Shown in pieces: positions 36,235 to 47,739 of a stretch of DNA of 64,000 nucleotides. Position 1 is the first letter of the stretch. Each line of letters starts with the position of its first letter. The notes below the pieces were generated by a model. That model saw only the letters and a program-made list of their open reading frames with translations, was not told the origin of the DNA and searched no databases. This DNA comes from Poa pratensis (taxonomy: Eukaryota > Streptophyta > Magnoliopsida > Poales > Poaceae), in the NCBI GenBank assembly GCA_947311845.1, contig CAMZMU010000041.1, positions 113,791,004 to 113,855,003 of the forward strand, written 5' to 3'. Made by a program: the position numbers and the translations under genes.

Positions 36235-36508
36235 CAACGTCATGTTGAGAATGACCATGTTGGCTACGACCATGGTGGCTTGTGCTACCACCACCACCGC
36301 CATGTTGAGAATGACCATGTTGGCTACCACCATGGTGGCTTGTGCTACCACCGCCACCGCCATGTTGAGAATGACCATGGTGGCTTGTGCTACCACTGCC
36401 ACCGCCATGTTGAGAATGATCATGATGGCTTGTGCTACCACCGCCACCGCCATGTTGAGAATAATCATGGTGGCTTGTGCTACCACCGCCACCACCACCG
36501 CCACCATG
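36235..36508 (-). repeat. Gly/His-rich coding-like minisatellite after the MULE stop codon
   Basis: Five to six copies of a 42-57 bp unit around GCCATGTTGAGAATGACCAT (+ strand). Read on the minus strand directly after the TAA at 36511-36509, and in the same frame, it gives repeats such as GGGGGSTSHHDHSQH running into the terminal repeat. This may be a former C-terminal tail of the transposase. Confidence 0.75.
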
Positions 36509-39259
36509 TTAGACACCTTTCGATCTCTTGTTTCGACTACAACCTCTAGTATTGTGCCCACCACCATTGCATTCTCCACAACGGGCAGCCACACTAGGCT
36601 CCTGAAAATGTTGGTTGCCCCACTCTCGGAGACCTCCTGCACCCCATGCGTCCATGTCATTTCTAAAACGTTTTGTCTTCCGTCTTCCCCGCTTCGTCAC
36701 CTTCAGTATTGGATCGGGCCATAGTTGAATGCCATGATATTCTGGCCATTGTGATTGGTCAAAGTAAGGTTCAAATCTGCCCGCCCATGTCTCCTTGGTA
36801 GCCTCGATCGAGTACTCGGACAACCTAACCGGATCAACGTATCCCACTTTTCTAATGCGTGCCGCCGTCCGCAAGTGCGAGCAAGGGAGATGAAGCAACT
36901 GAGGCCTCTGGCACGAGCACAAACATTGCTTTAGCAAGACTTTGCACGCACGCCCTCCGTGTTGCACACCACCTACCGTGGTGCCTCCTGGCTCATTGAC
37001 TTGGTAAATCCACTCGTTGTTGTCAAAACATTGGGCTGTATTGGTCTCCGCCTTCCTTAACTGGTATGTCATCCATTTGTCAGCTTCAGGTGGATACTTG
37101 TACTTCTTCTTGTGCTTGTTCTTCCCTTCCATCTGCTCAAACGTTTCCTCACTATATTTTTGAAAATACTCATTCAACTTGTCGAATGTGTATTGAACTA
37201 TTGCTGTCACGGGCAACCCACGGACTCCTCTGAGCACATTGTTGAAACATTCTGCCATGTTGCTTGTCATGTCACCGTACCTCCTACCGTCGGTGTCAAA
37301 TGCTCTAGTCCACTTGTGCCTCATAGACGCATGCCTATCTAGGAACTCTCGACCCCCCGGCGATGTGAGAGTTAGCAACCTGTTGTACAATCTCACAAAA
37401 TGCCGCTCGGTGAAAGCGAGACAACAATCTTTTAGATCATCAGATAGCTCCTTATTTCCGCATGCCCTATAGAAGTTGGACACAAAATGCCTCACGCACC
37501 ATCGATGGTGCAAAGGAGCATGCCCGGGAATATCAATCTCCACCGCATTGAGTATGCCTTGGTGGCGGTCCGAGATGACACATACCTCTCTTTGAGGCTC
37601 AAATACCTTTGTTCTCACTAGACCCATGAACCACTCCCAGTTGTCCTGGTTCTCCGCCGTCACCAAAGCAAAAGCCAACGGCAACAACCGGTCGTTAGCA
37701 TCATGAGCTACGGCAATCAAAAGTGTGCCCCTGTACTGGCCTGTCAAGAATGTGCCATCCACGGAGACAACCAGTCTACAATGCTTGAATGCCCTTATGC
37801 ATTGCCCGAAAGCCCAAAATGCACGGCCAAAGACACGGACGGTTGCACCGTTGTAATCCCTAGTCTTTTGGCCAAAGGGCTCCACACACGTAACCATGTC
37901 CGGATTTGTAGCAGCCATAGCTCCCAACAATCTAGGAAGTCGGTTATATGCTTCCTCCCAGTCACCATACAACATCTTGAATGCGGCTTGCTTGGCCCTC
38001 CATGCCTTCCCATACTTCACCGAGTAACCAAACATGTCTTTCACCGTGTCCATGATAGCCCTCACCGAAAAAGTGGGGAATGCCTCTATGGAATTGGAAA
38101 GTCTATAGCCAATGAAATCGGAGGTTAGTTGCCGATGAATGTCCTTCGCATCCTTGTCATCCTCATCATCATTTCCACTACACATGTGAGTTGACACACA
38201 TTTTTTTAGAACCCATTGAGAGGTTCACTTGATAGGTCTTGCACGCACAATCCACGGACACCCATTATGCATGTCATCACACTTAACCGTGTAACGCTTC
38301 TTGACATCCGAGTGAACCACTTTGTATGGTCTAAAGTACTTAACCGCATACTCCTTGAGCCATGTCTTCAATTCCAACAAGCTTTCAAACTTCACTCCCT
38401 CAGCAATACCATAGTTTTTGGGATTACGATCCTTCTTCGAAGTTGGCCTTGGTTCAAGAATTTTACTCGTGCCACCATCAACCACGGCTTTATCGGCGAG
38501 ACTAAGATCACGGAACAATGGTAATCGATGATCCCGGCCCACTACCTTCTTGAATATTTTGGCTTCTTTAGCAGTGAACCCATCTTCATCAACATCTTCT
38601 TCGGGACCGTCGTCATCCGAGTCCGATGCATACCATCGGTTATAAGGGATGTCATGGTCCATGTCCTCATGCCTACAATTTGTCCCCACATCACCAATAT
38701 CATTTTTATGAAGATCATACTCTGATGCGTCGCTCTCCTCCTCCGATTCTTCATATTGGTCACTTTGAATTGGGCTTGAAGGTTGGCTCCTTTCGTGTTC
38801 GGTCATTGTTGGTTGGCTAAAATCATGTTGAGTCATTGGAGGTGGACTCGACGTTGGATAGTACACTTCATGCGCATGAGGTGGCTCATTTTGAATCGGC
38901 CTCCTAACGTCATGTTCGGAGGCACACCGGTTCAAGTCAAACGTCTTGGTGGCAAACAACTCAAGAGCCTTGTCTTGAGATGCCGCCACCGTCTCCTTAT
39001 ATGCACTCCAACACAACTCGGAGTTGAGAGGCATAATCTTCCAACGAATATGCATTCCGAACCCAACATTATGCCTTCCCTCCAAAGAAAGAACATCATT
39101 TGGATCCGTCCAATTCAATGCAATCCGCACTCTCTCCACAACCTCGGCATAGCTAGGACTATGGCCAAACACCACCACTTTCTCCTCCGAGTCATGCTCC
39201 ACATTGCCTTTCAAAAAGGCCTCCTTGTCCACATGATGAACACTAACCATTTTCTCCAT
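36509..39259 (-). pseudogene. MuDR-type transposase with one in-frame stop
   Basis: Transposase of the enclosing MULE. It reads from MEKMVSVHH at 39259 to SKGV at 36512. The first 344 residues hold an N-terminal region, an acidic middle and the MuDR DNA-binding part (GVKFESLLELKTWLKEYAV ... CPWIVRA). A TGA at 38227-38225 then interrupts the frame, and the same frame continues for about 570 residues. That part has the MULE catalytic core (VSVDGTFL and VISDRHQGI as the two Asp motifs, a Glu further on), the SWIM zinc finger (CLCSCQRPQLLHLPCSH) and a CCHC knuckle (CGECNGGGHNTRGC). No frameshift is seen, so a single nonsense change separates it from a full-length gene. An intron or readthrough at the TGA is possible but I see no good splice sites. 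Confidence 0.85.
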
Positions 39260-40069
39260 CTAAAAAAATTTACAACAAACCAAATGCATCAAATGATTGA
39301 TACATTGCACTAAGCTATGCATTTCAAACAAAATAATTTACTTATCTTAATTTTAAGTCAAGTCATTATGCACTAACCCTAACTAAATCTAGCTCACTAA
39401 CTACATCTAACAAAAACCCTAACCCTAACCTACAATCAACACCCCAACACTTCATATCCATCATACCCACACACATTGACCAATATTATCAACAAATAAC
39501 CACAAATTTGTCCTCATATTCAAATTCTACGGTTTCCAAGATCTACACAATGTCTCCAAATTGGAAGATTTCGATTGGACAAAAATAAGGAGGATGGGGG
39601 AGAGTACCTTCTTGCACGTAGGGGAGCCGAAATCCACAGAAAAATCAAACCAACAAGGATGGATTTGAGTGGGGGTGTGTTGAGGAGTGTTGGGAGTGGT
39701 GCACAACCTTTGTTTTGGAGAGAAGAGAGTGAGGGAAAAGAGTGAGGCTGGTGGGGCACGGGCTGGGGTTGATATTTCTTGCGGAATGTGTGGCGCCCTG
39801 ACTCCGGCGCCACACATGTATGTGTGGCTCCCCCATCTCCGGCGCTACTTAACCGGGCTGGGACCCGCCTTGCCACGCTGGCAGTTGTGTGGCGCACCAG
39901 TCGGGGGAGTGGTACCTACATGTGTGGCGCCCCAGGTGGGGGAGTTGCACCTTCACGTGTGGCGCCCCGTTACGGGAGCCACACAAAAGGGTTAGTTTTT
40001 TATTTTTTTTGAAAAAAGGGTTATTTTTGGATGAAGTTTCGGCAAAGGATTAATTTTGTCAAATTTCAC

Positions 40070-40078
40070 GCTCCATGG
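40070..40078. other. 9-bp target duplication, right copy
   Basis: GCTCCATGG, identical to 36102-36110. Confidence 0.9.
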
Positions 40079-41646
40079 TCCGTCCCTTCCCTCTCCATCC
40101 TTTTCCTCACCAACGAGCCACCCTCGCCATGTCAACCTGGTTTAAGATCCGCATACATCTCTGGAGCAAGCCGCGATTGATCTGATCCCCAGGTCAGAGC
40201 GTTCAGCAACCGATCCGATCCGATCTGGCGAACGCCCGGCGCCCGCTGCGCGCCGTCGGTGGCATCCTGGCCGGGGATATGGACCGCCTTAAGGTGCTCG
40301 TCGCCGTTTCCCGGAAGCCGTCAACTAGCTCATGCCCGCATGGCCGCCGGGCGCAGCACTATCGCCAGATGTGAGTGGCATCAAAATCGGAATCAGCCTC
40401 CGCTAATGTGGCGTGTAACGCGTGTTTATCCCTTTGCCCCACCGTGATTGACTGATGGTGAGATGAGATATGGTGCAGTCTGATGATGTCTCAGCCAGGT
40501 GTGTGGGTTCTGCTGAATTTTCGTCAACACCAGCTCCTGGTATTTTATTCTCTGGGCCGTAACAGTAGAAGCGAGAAGGGTGAAGAAGAAAAGAAACTTT
40601 CTACCGGAGACGATATCCACATCATTTTTTGTGTATTGGACTGATTGAACCATGACAATTAGAGCTGACTTCGCTATATTGTATTCTATCCAGCAAGTGA
40701 TCCTTATTTAGTTTACAAAACTGGACAATGTAGACGTTGTTGTTTACTCAAACAGTTAGTTGCGGTTGAGTAGTGCATCCTTTATCAGTTTCAGCAACTT
40801 CCTTCATCACACCTTTGATCTGTCGCATTTCTTGTAATGTTGAGATGGTGCACCCAAAGAGCAATCAATAAAGATCTGGGAAAATCTAAATGAAGATAGC
40901 CAAGTCATCAACTCAGTTGATATTTTCTCCACTTGCGTGTGTTTTTTCGCTAAATTTTCTCTCTCGTTGCAACACATGTTAATTCTAGAGATGTGAGCAT
41001 GTACTAATTTCTTTTAAAGCCGTTGCAACGCACGGGTACCTTTCCTATATAAAGTAGTACTACAACTTTTACCAGTTGGAGTGGGGAAAACTGCTTTATT
41101 CTGATGTTACGTTGCTTTGCTAATTGAATCCCATTATCAGCTTGGTGAGACACTGCTGGGTTTGTACGAGAGAGAGAGGCTAGGCCTCTCACGATATGCC
41201 GATGAGGACTCCAAAGAAGACATGTTCTGGGAAACCTTGGATGCTGATTTGCAGTACTGGACCAGAGGCCCGCGTCCGGTGCAGGTATATATAAGGTGTG
41301 CTTTAGTGGAATTAGCAGTCTCACATATATGCAGGAAGGATGTCTTAGATATATCTGCATTATGATTTGGGGTCTGAATGCAGGAAGGGCTAGAGTTAGG
41401 GATGATGCCTTTTTACCTGCCTGTTGCTCTTTCATAGTTCTCTTTCCTGAGTTAAAATTGATCATATCCCAATCACATCTTATCATGTTTTGTTTGGGAA
41501 GTTGTAGATCTTTGTGTTTTGCCTATAAGTGTGGTCGTATTTTCTACCGCTAAAAAGAAATGAAAAGACGCAGTACACCGATGAAGTAGAAAGATGTATT
41601 TGTTATTGAAAACTTTGATGGCACGTGGCAACGCACGGGTATTCAA
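40079..41646 (+). other. Gene-relic sequence in a probable plus-strand Helitron
   Basis: GC-rich leader-like sequence at 40080-40400 and an orphan exon at 41141-41284, in AT-rich surroundings. A hairpin-like CCGTTGCAACGCACGGG occurs at 41022-41038, and a full Helitron-type 3' end at 41630-41650. The 5' end of that Helitron was not identified. Confidence 0.4.
41141..41284 (+). pseudogene. Orphan exon of unknown gene (48 codons, open)
   Basis: An open 144-bp segment bounded by an AG acceptor (ATTATCAG) and a GT donor (CAG/GTATAT). It encodes LGETLLGLYERERLGLS, then RYADEDSKEDMFWETLDAD, then LQYWTRGPRPVQ. The length is a multiple of three and the codons look coding. I do not recognise the family. 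The rest of the gene is not seen, so it is probably a captured exon. Confidence 0.5.
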
Positions 41647-41650
41647 CTAG
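41630..41650 (+). other. Helitron 3' terminus, plus strand
   Basis: Hairpin-like CACGTGGCAACGCACGGG, then TATTCAACTAG ending at 41650, followed by T. This is the standard Helitron 3' form (hairpin, CTAG, host T). Confidence 0.6.
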
Positions 41651-41920
41651 TAATAATAGTATAGAAGTATAGATGCAGCTGTTGTGCTTCAAAGGTGGGA
41701 CAATTTTAAACACTACATCATCTCTCTTTTGTTTCTGTTTTTCCTCCGCAGTTTTGAACTGAGTAAAGTCCATAGGATCAGATAAGGGTTAATATATGTT
41801 TCCAGATATCTGTTCGATGTGGTGATCAAGTGTTAACCAAATTGTGTTATATCATAATATTTTAGTGTTCTGGTGTTAGATTTCTGTTTGACAAATATAG
41901 CGGTTCCATATTTGTTCGTA
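41651..41920. other. AT-rich intergenic, nothing recognised
   Basis: Sequence between the Helitron end and the copia target site. Without the copia element it continues at 47123. No coding or repeat feature is seen. Confidence 0.5.
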
Positions 41921-41925
41921 TTATC

Positions 41926-42424
41926 TGTTGTTTTATGGTGTTCCAAATTCCAGCGGTAGTACCGCTGGGTTAAGCGGTACTACCGCTCGAGAGCTGCCGC
42001 CACCGCTACCGCCGCCGCTACCGCCAGAATGACCGTCTGACGCACTTGTCCGGTACCGACTGGTACCGCTGGCGGTACCGCCGCCGGTACCGCTGAGGTG
42101 GGAAGAGCCGAAACAGCCCACCCCAGCGGTACTACCGCTGGGATAAGCGGTAGTACCGCCGAGGTGGGATCTTTTCCGGGTTGGACTGCAGCCGACCTAG
42201 GGTTTATGTCTCCATATATTCTCTTGTAAGCCGCCGTTTTGGGGTAAGCCACACATTGTAAACCCACGGCGTTTGTAACCTCACCCGATATAGTGAAGTA
42301 TTGCTGGCTGGCGCCCGTGGTTTTTTCCTCTCCTTTGTTTGGAGAGGTTTTCCACGTTAAATCTCGTGTCCCCTTTGGTTTGATCGTTCCGCTCTTCGTC
42401 GTTTCTTTGCTATCGTTTACAACA
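41926..42424 (+). repeat. Left LTR of copia element
   Basis: 499 bp, TGTTG...CAACA. The first 230 bp are rich in GGTACCGC/GCGGTAC palindromes (for example AGCGGTAGTACCGCT). Confidence 0.95.
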
Positions 42425-42426
42425 AG

Positions 42427-42438
42427 TGGTATCAGAGC
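42427..42438 (+). other. Primer-binding site of copia element
   Basis: TGGTATCAGAGC, complementary to the 3' end of initiator methionine tRNA, two bases after the left LTR. Confidence 0.9.
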
Positions 42439-42473
42439 CCTGTTTCAGATCTGTTTTCAGATTAGGGTTTTGG

Positions 42474-43346
42474 ATGGCATCGATGAAGTTCGATCTACCG
42501 GCGCTGGACTACAAGACGAGATTTTCGCTGTGGCAGGTCAAGATGCGTGCGATCCTCGCACAGTCCAATGATCTTGACGAGGCGCTGGAGAAATTCGGCG
42601 ACAAGGATGCGGCGGCATGGACCGCCGATGAGAAGCGGAAAGACCGTAAGGCTTTATCGCTTATTCAACTTCATCTATCTAATGATATTCTGCAAGAAGT
42701 ACTCCAGGAGAAAACCGCAGCGGCACTGTGGGCTAAGCTGGAGTCGATCTGCATGTCCAAAGATCTCACCAGCAAGATGCATGTGAAGATGAAGTTGTTC
42801 ACGCACAAGTTGCAAGAAGGTGGTTCGGTAATGAATCACTTATCGATCTTTAAGGAGATCGTTTCTGACCTAGTGTCGATGGAGGTAAAGTACGATGATG
42901 AAGATCTAGCACTTTTACTTCTATGCTCGCTGCCAAATTCCTTTGCAAATTTTCGTGATACCATACTGTTAAGCCGTGATGAACTAACCACCGCGGAAGT
43001 ATATGAGGCCCTGCTTGCCAGGGAAAAGATGAAAGGTATGGTACAGAAAGAGGAGACGTCGTCCTCCAAGGGCGATGCTTTGCAGGTCCGAGGGAGGCCT
43101 GAGCAGCGAGATAACCACTACCACAACAACAACAGAGATAAGAGCAAGGGTGACAGAAGTCGCTCAAAGTCTAAAGGCCGTGACAAGTTCTGCAGGTATT
43201 GTAAGAAATCTAATCATGTCATTGATGATTGTTGGAAATTGCAGAACAAGGAGAAAAGAAAAGGTACTTACCAACCGAAAAATAATGAAGGTAATAATAC
43301 CGGTGAGGCTGATGTTGTTGATGGTAGTTCTGATGGCGATGCCTAG
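42474..43346 (+). CDS. Copia Gag (capsid/nucleocapsid) reading frame
   Basis: 290 residues from MASMKFDLPALDYKT at 42474, the usual copia gag start (GTG-initiated longer readings upstream are unlikely). It has a UBN2-type gag domain (LWAKLESICMSKDLTSKMH and following) and a CCHC zinc knuckle (CRYCKKSNHVIDDC) near residue 243. It ends at a TAG at 43344-43346. A missing T there takes the frame out of the expected gag-pol continuation (ALAVLAACVS in the next frame). Gag assembles the virus-like particle that packages element RNA. Confidence 0.85.
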   Translation: MASMKFDLPALDYKTRFSLWQVKMRAILAQSNDLDEALEKFGDKDAAAWTADEKRKDRKALSLIQLHLSNDILQEVLQEKTAAALWAKLESICMSKDLTSKMHVKMKLFTHKLQEGGSVMNHLSIFKEIVSDLVSMEVKYDDEDLALLLLCSLPNSFANFRDTILLSRDELTTAEVYEALLAREKMKGMVQKEETSSSKGDALQVRGRPEQRDNHYHNNNRDKSKGDRSRSKSKGRDKFCRYCKKSNHVIDDCWKLQNKEKRKGTYQPKNNEGNNTGEADVVDGSSDGDA

Positions 43347-46300
43347 CTGTTTTAGCTGCATGTGTTTCTCGTCAGGATGAATGGATTCTAGATACTGCAT
43401 GTTCTTTTCATATTTGCTGTAACAAAGATTGGTTCAGTTCTTATGAGTTAGTGCAGACTGGAGATTTCGTGCGTGTGGGGAACGACCAGCAATGCAACAT
43501 TGTTGGCGTTGGTTCCGTTCAGGTCAAGACACATGACGGTATGACACGCACGTTGACGGGAGTGAAACACATACCAACCATGGCAAGAAATTTGATCTCG
43601 CTCAGTACCCTTGACTGTGACGGGTACAAGTACAAAGGAGGAAATAAACTCCTAAAGGTATCAAAAGGTTCTCTCATAGTTATGGTTGGTGATATGAATT
43701 CTGCTAAGTTATATGTTCTTAGAGGTAGCACGTTATCTGGTACTGTTGCTGCTGTTTCTCATGATGACGCTAGTAAAACTAACCTTTGGCATAAGCGTCT
43801 TGGACATATGAGTGAACTTGGTATGGCAGAATTGATCAAGAGAGACTTGCTGCAAGGATGCAGTTTGGGTAAGATGCAGTTCTGTGAACACTGCATTTTC
43901 GGTAAGCACACAAGAGTTAAGTTTAATGCTTCTGTTCACACCACCAAAGGTACACTTGATTATGTACATGCTGATGTTTGGGGGCCATCTCGTAAGCCCT
44001 CTTATGGTGGTGCTCGTTATATGCTTACCATTATTGATGATTACTCTAGAAGAGTTTGGCCTTATTTCATGAAAAATAAGGATGATACGTTTGCTGCTTT
44101 TAAAGAGTGGAAAGCTATGATTGAAAGGCAAACAGAAAGGAAGGTGAAATTACTTCGTACTGACAATGGTGGCGAATTTTGTTCGAATGCCTTTAATGAT
44201 TATTGCAGGAAAGAAGGCATTGTCAGGCACCTCACCATCCCGTACACGCCTCAGCAGAATGGTGTAGCGGAGCGGATGAACAGGACCATCATCTCCAAGG
44301 CTCGCTGCATGATCTCCAACGCTCGCATGAGTAAGCGTTTTTGGGCTGAGGCGGCTGCCACCGCCTGCTACTTGATAAACAGGTCACCATCTATTCCCCT
44401 CGACAAGAAAACTCCCATTGAGGTATGGTCAGATTCTCCTGCTGATTATTCACAGCTTAAAGTTTTCGGCTGCACTGCTTATGCTCATGTTGATAATGGA
44501 AAGTTAGAGCCGAGAGCTATTAAGTGTGTGTTCATTGGTTATGGTTCGGGTGTAAAAGGATACAAGTTGTGGAATCCCGAAACTAAAAAGGCTTTTATGA
44601 GCAGGAGTGTTGTTTTCAATGAATCTGTTATGTACTTTGATAAGTTGTCCTCAGATGTTTTGCCAGATTTTTCTGAGGAGCAGGTTCGTGTCGAGGTGGA
44701 GCACTCTGTTGAAAATGAAAATGTCACTGTTGACAATGATGGTGCTGCTACTTCAGATGATTCTGATCCTGATTCTGCTGGTTCTGATGATTCTGATTCT
44801 TCTGATTCTGATAATAATAATGTTCAGAACTCACCCCCTGTTTTGCAGCCACAACAGTCTATTGCTGCTCGTAGGAACAGGAGGAATTGTGGTCCTCGAC
44901 CACGTTTAATTGAAGAGTGTAACATTGTTGATTATGCTCTGAGTTGTGCAGAACAGGTGGAGCACGGACATGAGCCGTCCACCTATACTGAAGCTATTGG
45001 TTCCGGTGACCGCGAGAAGTGGCTTGCTGCTATGCAAGAAGAAATGCAGTCACTCGATAAGAATGGCACATGGGAAGTTGTGCGCTTGCCTAAGAAAAAG
45101 AAGGCAGTCCGCTGTAAGTGGATCTTCAAGAGAAAGGAGGGTTTATCTCCTAGCGAGCCTCCGAGGTTTAAGGCAAGGTTAGTTGCAAAAGGCTTCAGTC
45201 AAATTCCAGGTGTGGATTATAATGATGTTTTCTCTCCAGTTGTTAAGCATAGTTCAATTCGTACATTTTTGGTATTGTTGCTATGCGTGATCTTGAGCTT
45301 GAGCAGTTAGATGTAAAGACTGCGTTTCTGCATGGAGAGTTGAGGAGGAGATATACATGGACCAGCCAGAAGGGTTCATAGTGCCGGGTAAGGAGGATCT
45401 TGTGTGTAAGTTGAAAAGGTCCTTATACGGTTTGAAACAATCTCCTCGTCAGTGGTATAAAAGGTTTGATTCTTTTATGTTGTCACATGGCTTTAAGAGG
45501 TCTGAATTTGATAGCTGTGTGTACATTAAGTTTGTTAATGGATCACCTATATACCTGTTATTATATGTTGATGATATGTTGATTGCTGCCAAGAGCAAGA
45601 AAGATATCGCTGCTCTCAAGTCACAGTTGAGTAGCGAGTTTGAGATGAAGGATCTTGGTGCTGCTAAGAAAATTCTAGGTATGGAGATTACCCGTGACAG
45701 AAATTCTGGTTTGTTGTTTCTTAGTCAGCAAAATTACATTAAGAAAGTTCTTCATCGTTTTAACATGCATGATGCAAAGTCTGTTAGTACTCCTATTGCT
45801 CCTCACTTTAAATTGTCAGCTGAACAATGTCCTAGTACGGATGAGGATTTTGAGTACATGTCTAGAGTTCCATATTCTAGTGCTGTTGGTTCTTTAATGT
45901 ATGCCATGGTTTGCTCACGTCCAGATTTATCATATGCTATGAGTTTGGTTAGTAGATATATGGCTAATCCTGGTAAAGAACATTGGAAGGCTGTTCAGTG
46001 GATTTTCAGGTACCTTCGTGGCACATCCAATGCTTGCCTCAAGTTCGGCAAGACTGATGAGGGACTCGTAGGCTATGTGGATTCAGATTTTGCTGCCGAT
46101 TTGGATAAGAGGAGATCCCTCACAGGTTATGTGTTCACGCTTGGTGGTTGTGCCGTGAGTTGGAGGGCAACGTTACAATCCGTTGTTGCCCAGTCTACCA
46201 CTGAAGCAGAATACATGGCTATTGCTGAAGCATGTAAAGAATCGGTTTGGCTGAAAGGTTTGTTTGCTGAGCTTTGTGGAGATGATACTTGCATTAACCT

Positions 46301-46526
46301 GTTTTGTGATAGTCAGAGTGCTATTTACCTTACCAAGGATCAGATGTTCCATGAGAGAACAAAGCACATTGACGTCAAATACCATTATGTGTGTGATGTT
46401 GTTGCAAAAGGTAAACTGAAGGTATGCAAGATAAGTACTCATGATAATCCTGCTGATATGATGACAAAGCCAGTTCCTGTTACTAAGTTCGAGCTTTGCT
46501 CGGGCTTAGTTGGTATCACTGTCTAG
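43347..46526 (+). pseudogene. Copia Pol (protease, integrase, RT, RNase H), frameshifted
   Basis: Continues gag in another frame. The protease motif is LDTACS near 43390. The gag-pre-integrase and integrase core follow (HKRLGHMSELG, HADVWGPS, IIDDYSR, RTDNGGEF, YTPQQNGVAER), and then reverse transcriptase (WIFKRK, LVAKGFSQ, LYVDDML) and RNase H ([16 protein letters not shown]), ending GITV at 46526. Frame changes at about 45270 (T run) and about 45342 (GTTGAGG), each one missing base, interrupt the RT. No single polyprotein is made. Confidence 0.9.
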
Positions 46527-46620
46527 CCCAAGAGGCTATTTGGCGCCGAAGGTGTTTCTTTTTGTTTTCAGGGTGAAGTTCTCATTCATGCTACAAGATG
46601 GAATTTGTCTCAAGGTGGAG

Positions 46621-47117
46621 TGTTGTTTTATGGTGTTCCAAATTCCAGCGGTAGTACCGCTGGGTTAAGCGGTACTACCGCTCGAGAGCTGCCGCCACCG
46701 CTACCGCCGCCGCTACCGCCAGAATGGCCGTCTGACACACTTGTCCGGTACCGACTGGTACCGCTGGCGGTACCGCCGCCGGTACCGCTGAGGTGGGAAG
46801 AGCCGAAACAGCCCACCCCAGCGGTTACCGCTGGGATAAGCGGTAGTACCGCCGAGGTGGATCTTTTCCGGGTTGGACTGCAGCCGACTTAGGGTTTTAT
46901 GTCTCCATATATTCCTCTTGTAAGCCGCCGTTTTGGGGTAAGCCACACATTGTAAACCCACGGCGTTTGTAACTCACCCGATATAGTGAACTATTGCTGG
47001 CTGGCGCCCGTGGTTTTTTCCTCTCCTTTGTTTGGAGAGGTTTTCCACGTTAAATCTCGTGTCCCATTTGGTTTGATCGTTCCGCTCTTCGTCGTTTCTT
47101 TGCTATCGTTTACAACA
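46621..47117 (+). repeat. Right LTR of copia element
   Basis: 497 bp, about 98 percent identical to the left LTR by eye, ending CAACA before TTATC. Confidence 0.95.
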
Positions 47118-47122
47118 TTATC

Positions 47123-47739
47123 TTGCCATAACTGCGTTGTTCAACCAATTTTAAATTGTTTTCTTTACCGTGGTTAAGATATGTACCTATTTAATGACAT
47201 TGAACATCGCACTAGGTAGTTACAGATTCGAAGGATCAGCTGGGTTCATATCAAAGCCATGTGCATCATCATGATACAGAAACTGGGGCTTTTGCTCCCT
47301 TTTTTTTTTTAAAGCTGAGTTCTTATCAGTTCTGTATATTGAAAGAGTGATTTTTTTTCAACACTATAAATTAGAGAGCTCCATGTTTTCTTGATGGTGC
47401 TGGATGTCTGTTCAACTGTTCTTTCAAGTAGTGAATTAAAATATGATTGTATTATTTGTTATGCTCTAATTTATTACCCGTGTGCATGAAACTACTGAAA
47501 TCTCAGGCTGGAGTAATGAACTACATGCAAAGAAACTGTAGTGAAATCTCATGCTGGACTTTCAATCACTAGTGTGACGCATGTGCTAATAACTCTGGCC
47601 AAATGGTTTTCCTGTGTAATAATATATTCATGCGTCCTAATTGTGTTCTAATCACTAGTATGTCACACCGGACGGATCGCGTTGTCGAGGACGAAGGAGC
47701 GTCAAGCTCCATGGTCAAGTAGAGTGAACCTCGGCATAT
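47123..47739. other. AT-rich intergenic, nothing recognised
   Basis: Noncoding. Two similar segments (CAATCACTAGTGTGACGC near 47565 and CTAATCACTAGTATGTCAC near 47650) may be old insertion edges. No gene is seen. Confidence 0.4.

Larger units (their letters stand above)
36111..40069 (-). mobile_element. Mutator-like element (MULE), complete, 3,959 bp
   Basis: Terminal inverted repeats of about 130 bp: 36111-36240 begins GTGAAATTTGACAAAATTAA, and the complement ends at 40069. Both include GTGTGGCTCCCGTA and GCGCCACACGTGAAGGTGCA. An exact 9-bp duplication flanks it. It encodes one MuDR-type transposase on the minus strand. Apart from a single in-frame stop the element looks intact and recent. 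Confidence 0.93.
41926..47117 (+). mobile_element. Ty1-copia LTR retrotransposon, complete, 5,192 bp
   Basis: Flanked by TTATC at 41921-41925 and 47118-47122 (5-bp target duplication). LTRs are 41926-42424 and 46621-47117, both TGTTG...CAACA. A primer-binding site (42427-42438, TGGTATCAGAGC, initiator-Met tRNA type) follows the left LTR, and a purine tract (AAGGTGGAG) precedes the right one. Order gag, protease, integrase, reverse transcriptase, RNase H is copia-type. The LTRs differ by about five substitutions and five small indels. The polyprotein has three frameshifts, so this copy is inactive unless complemented. Confidence 0.95.

Noticed and set aside
39414..39435. Telomere-like CCCTAA units
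   Set aside because: Only about three short AACCCTA units in the MULE 5' region; too few for interstitial telomere DNA, though a telo-box promoter motif is possible.
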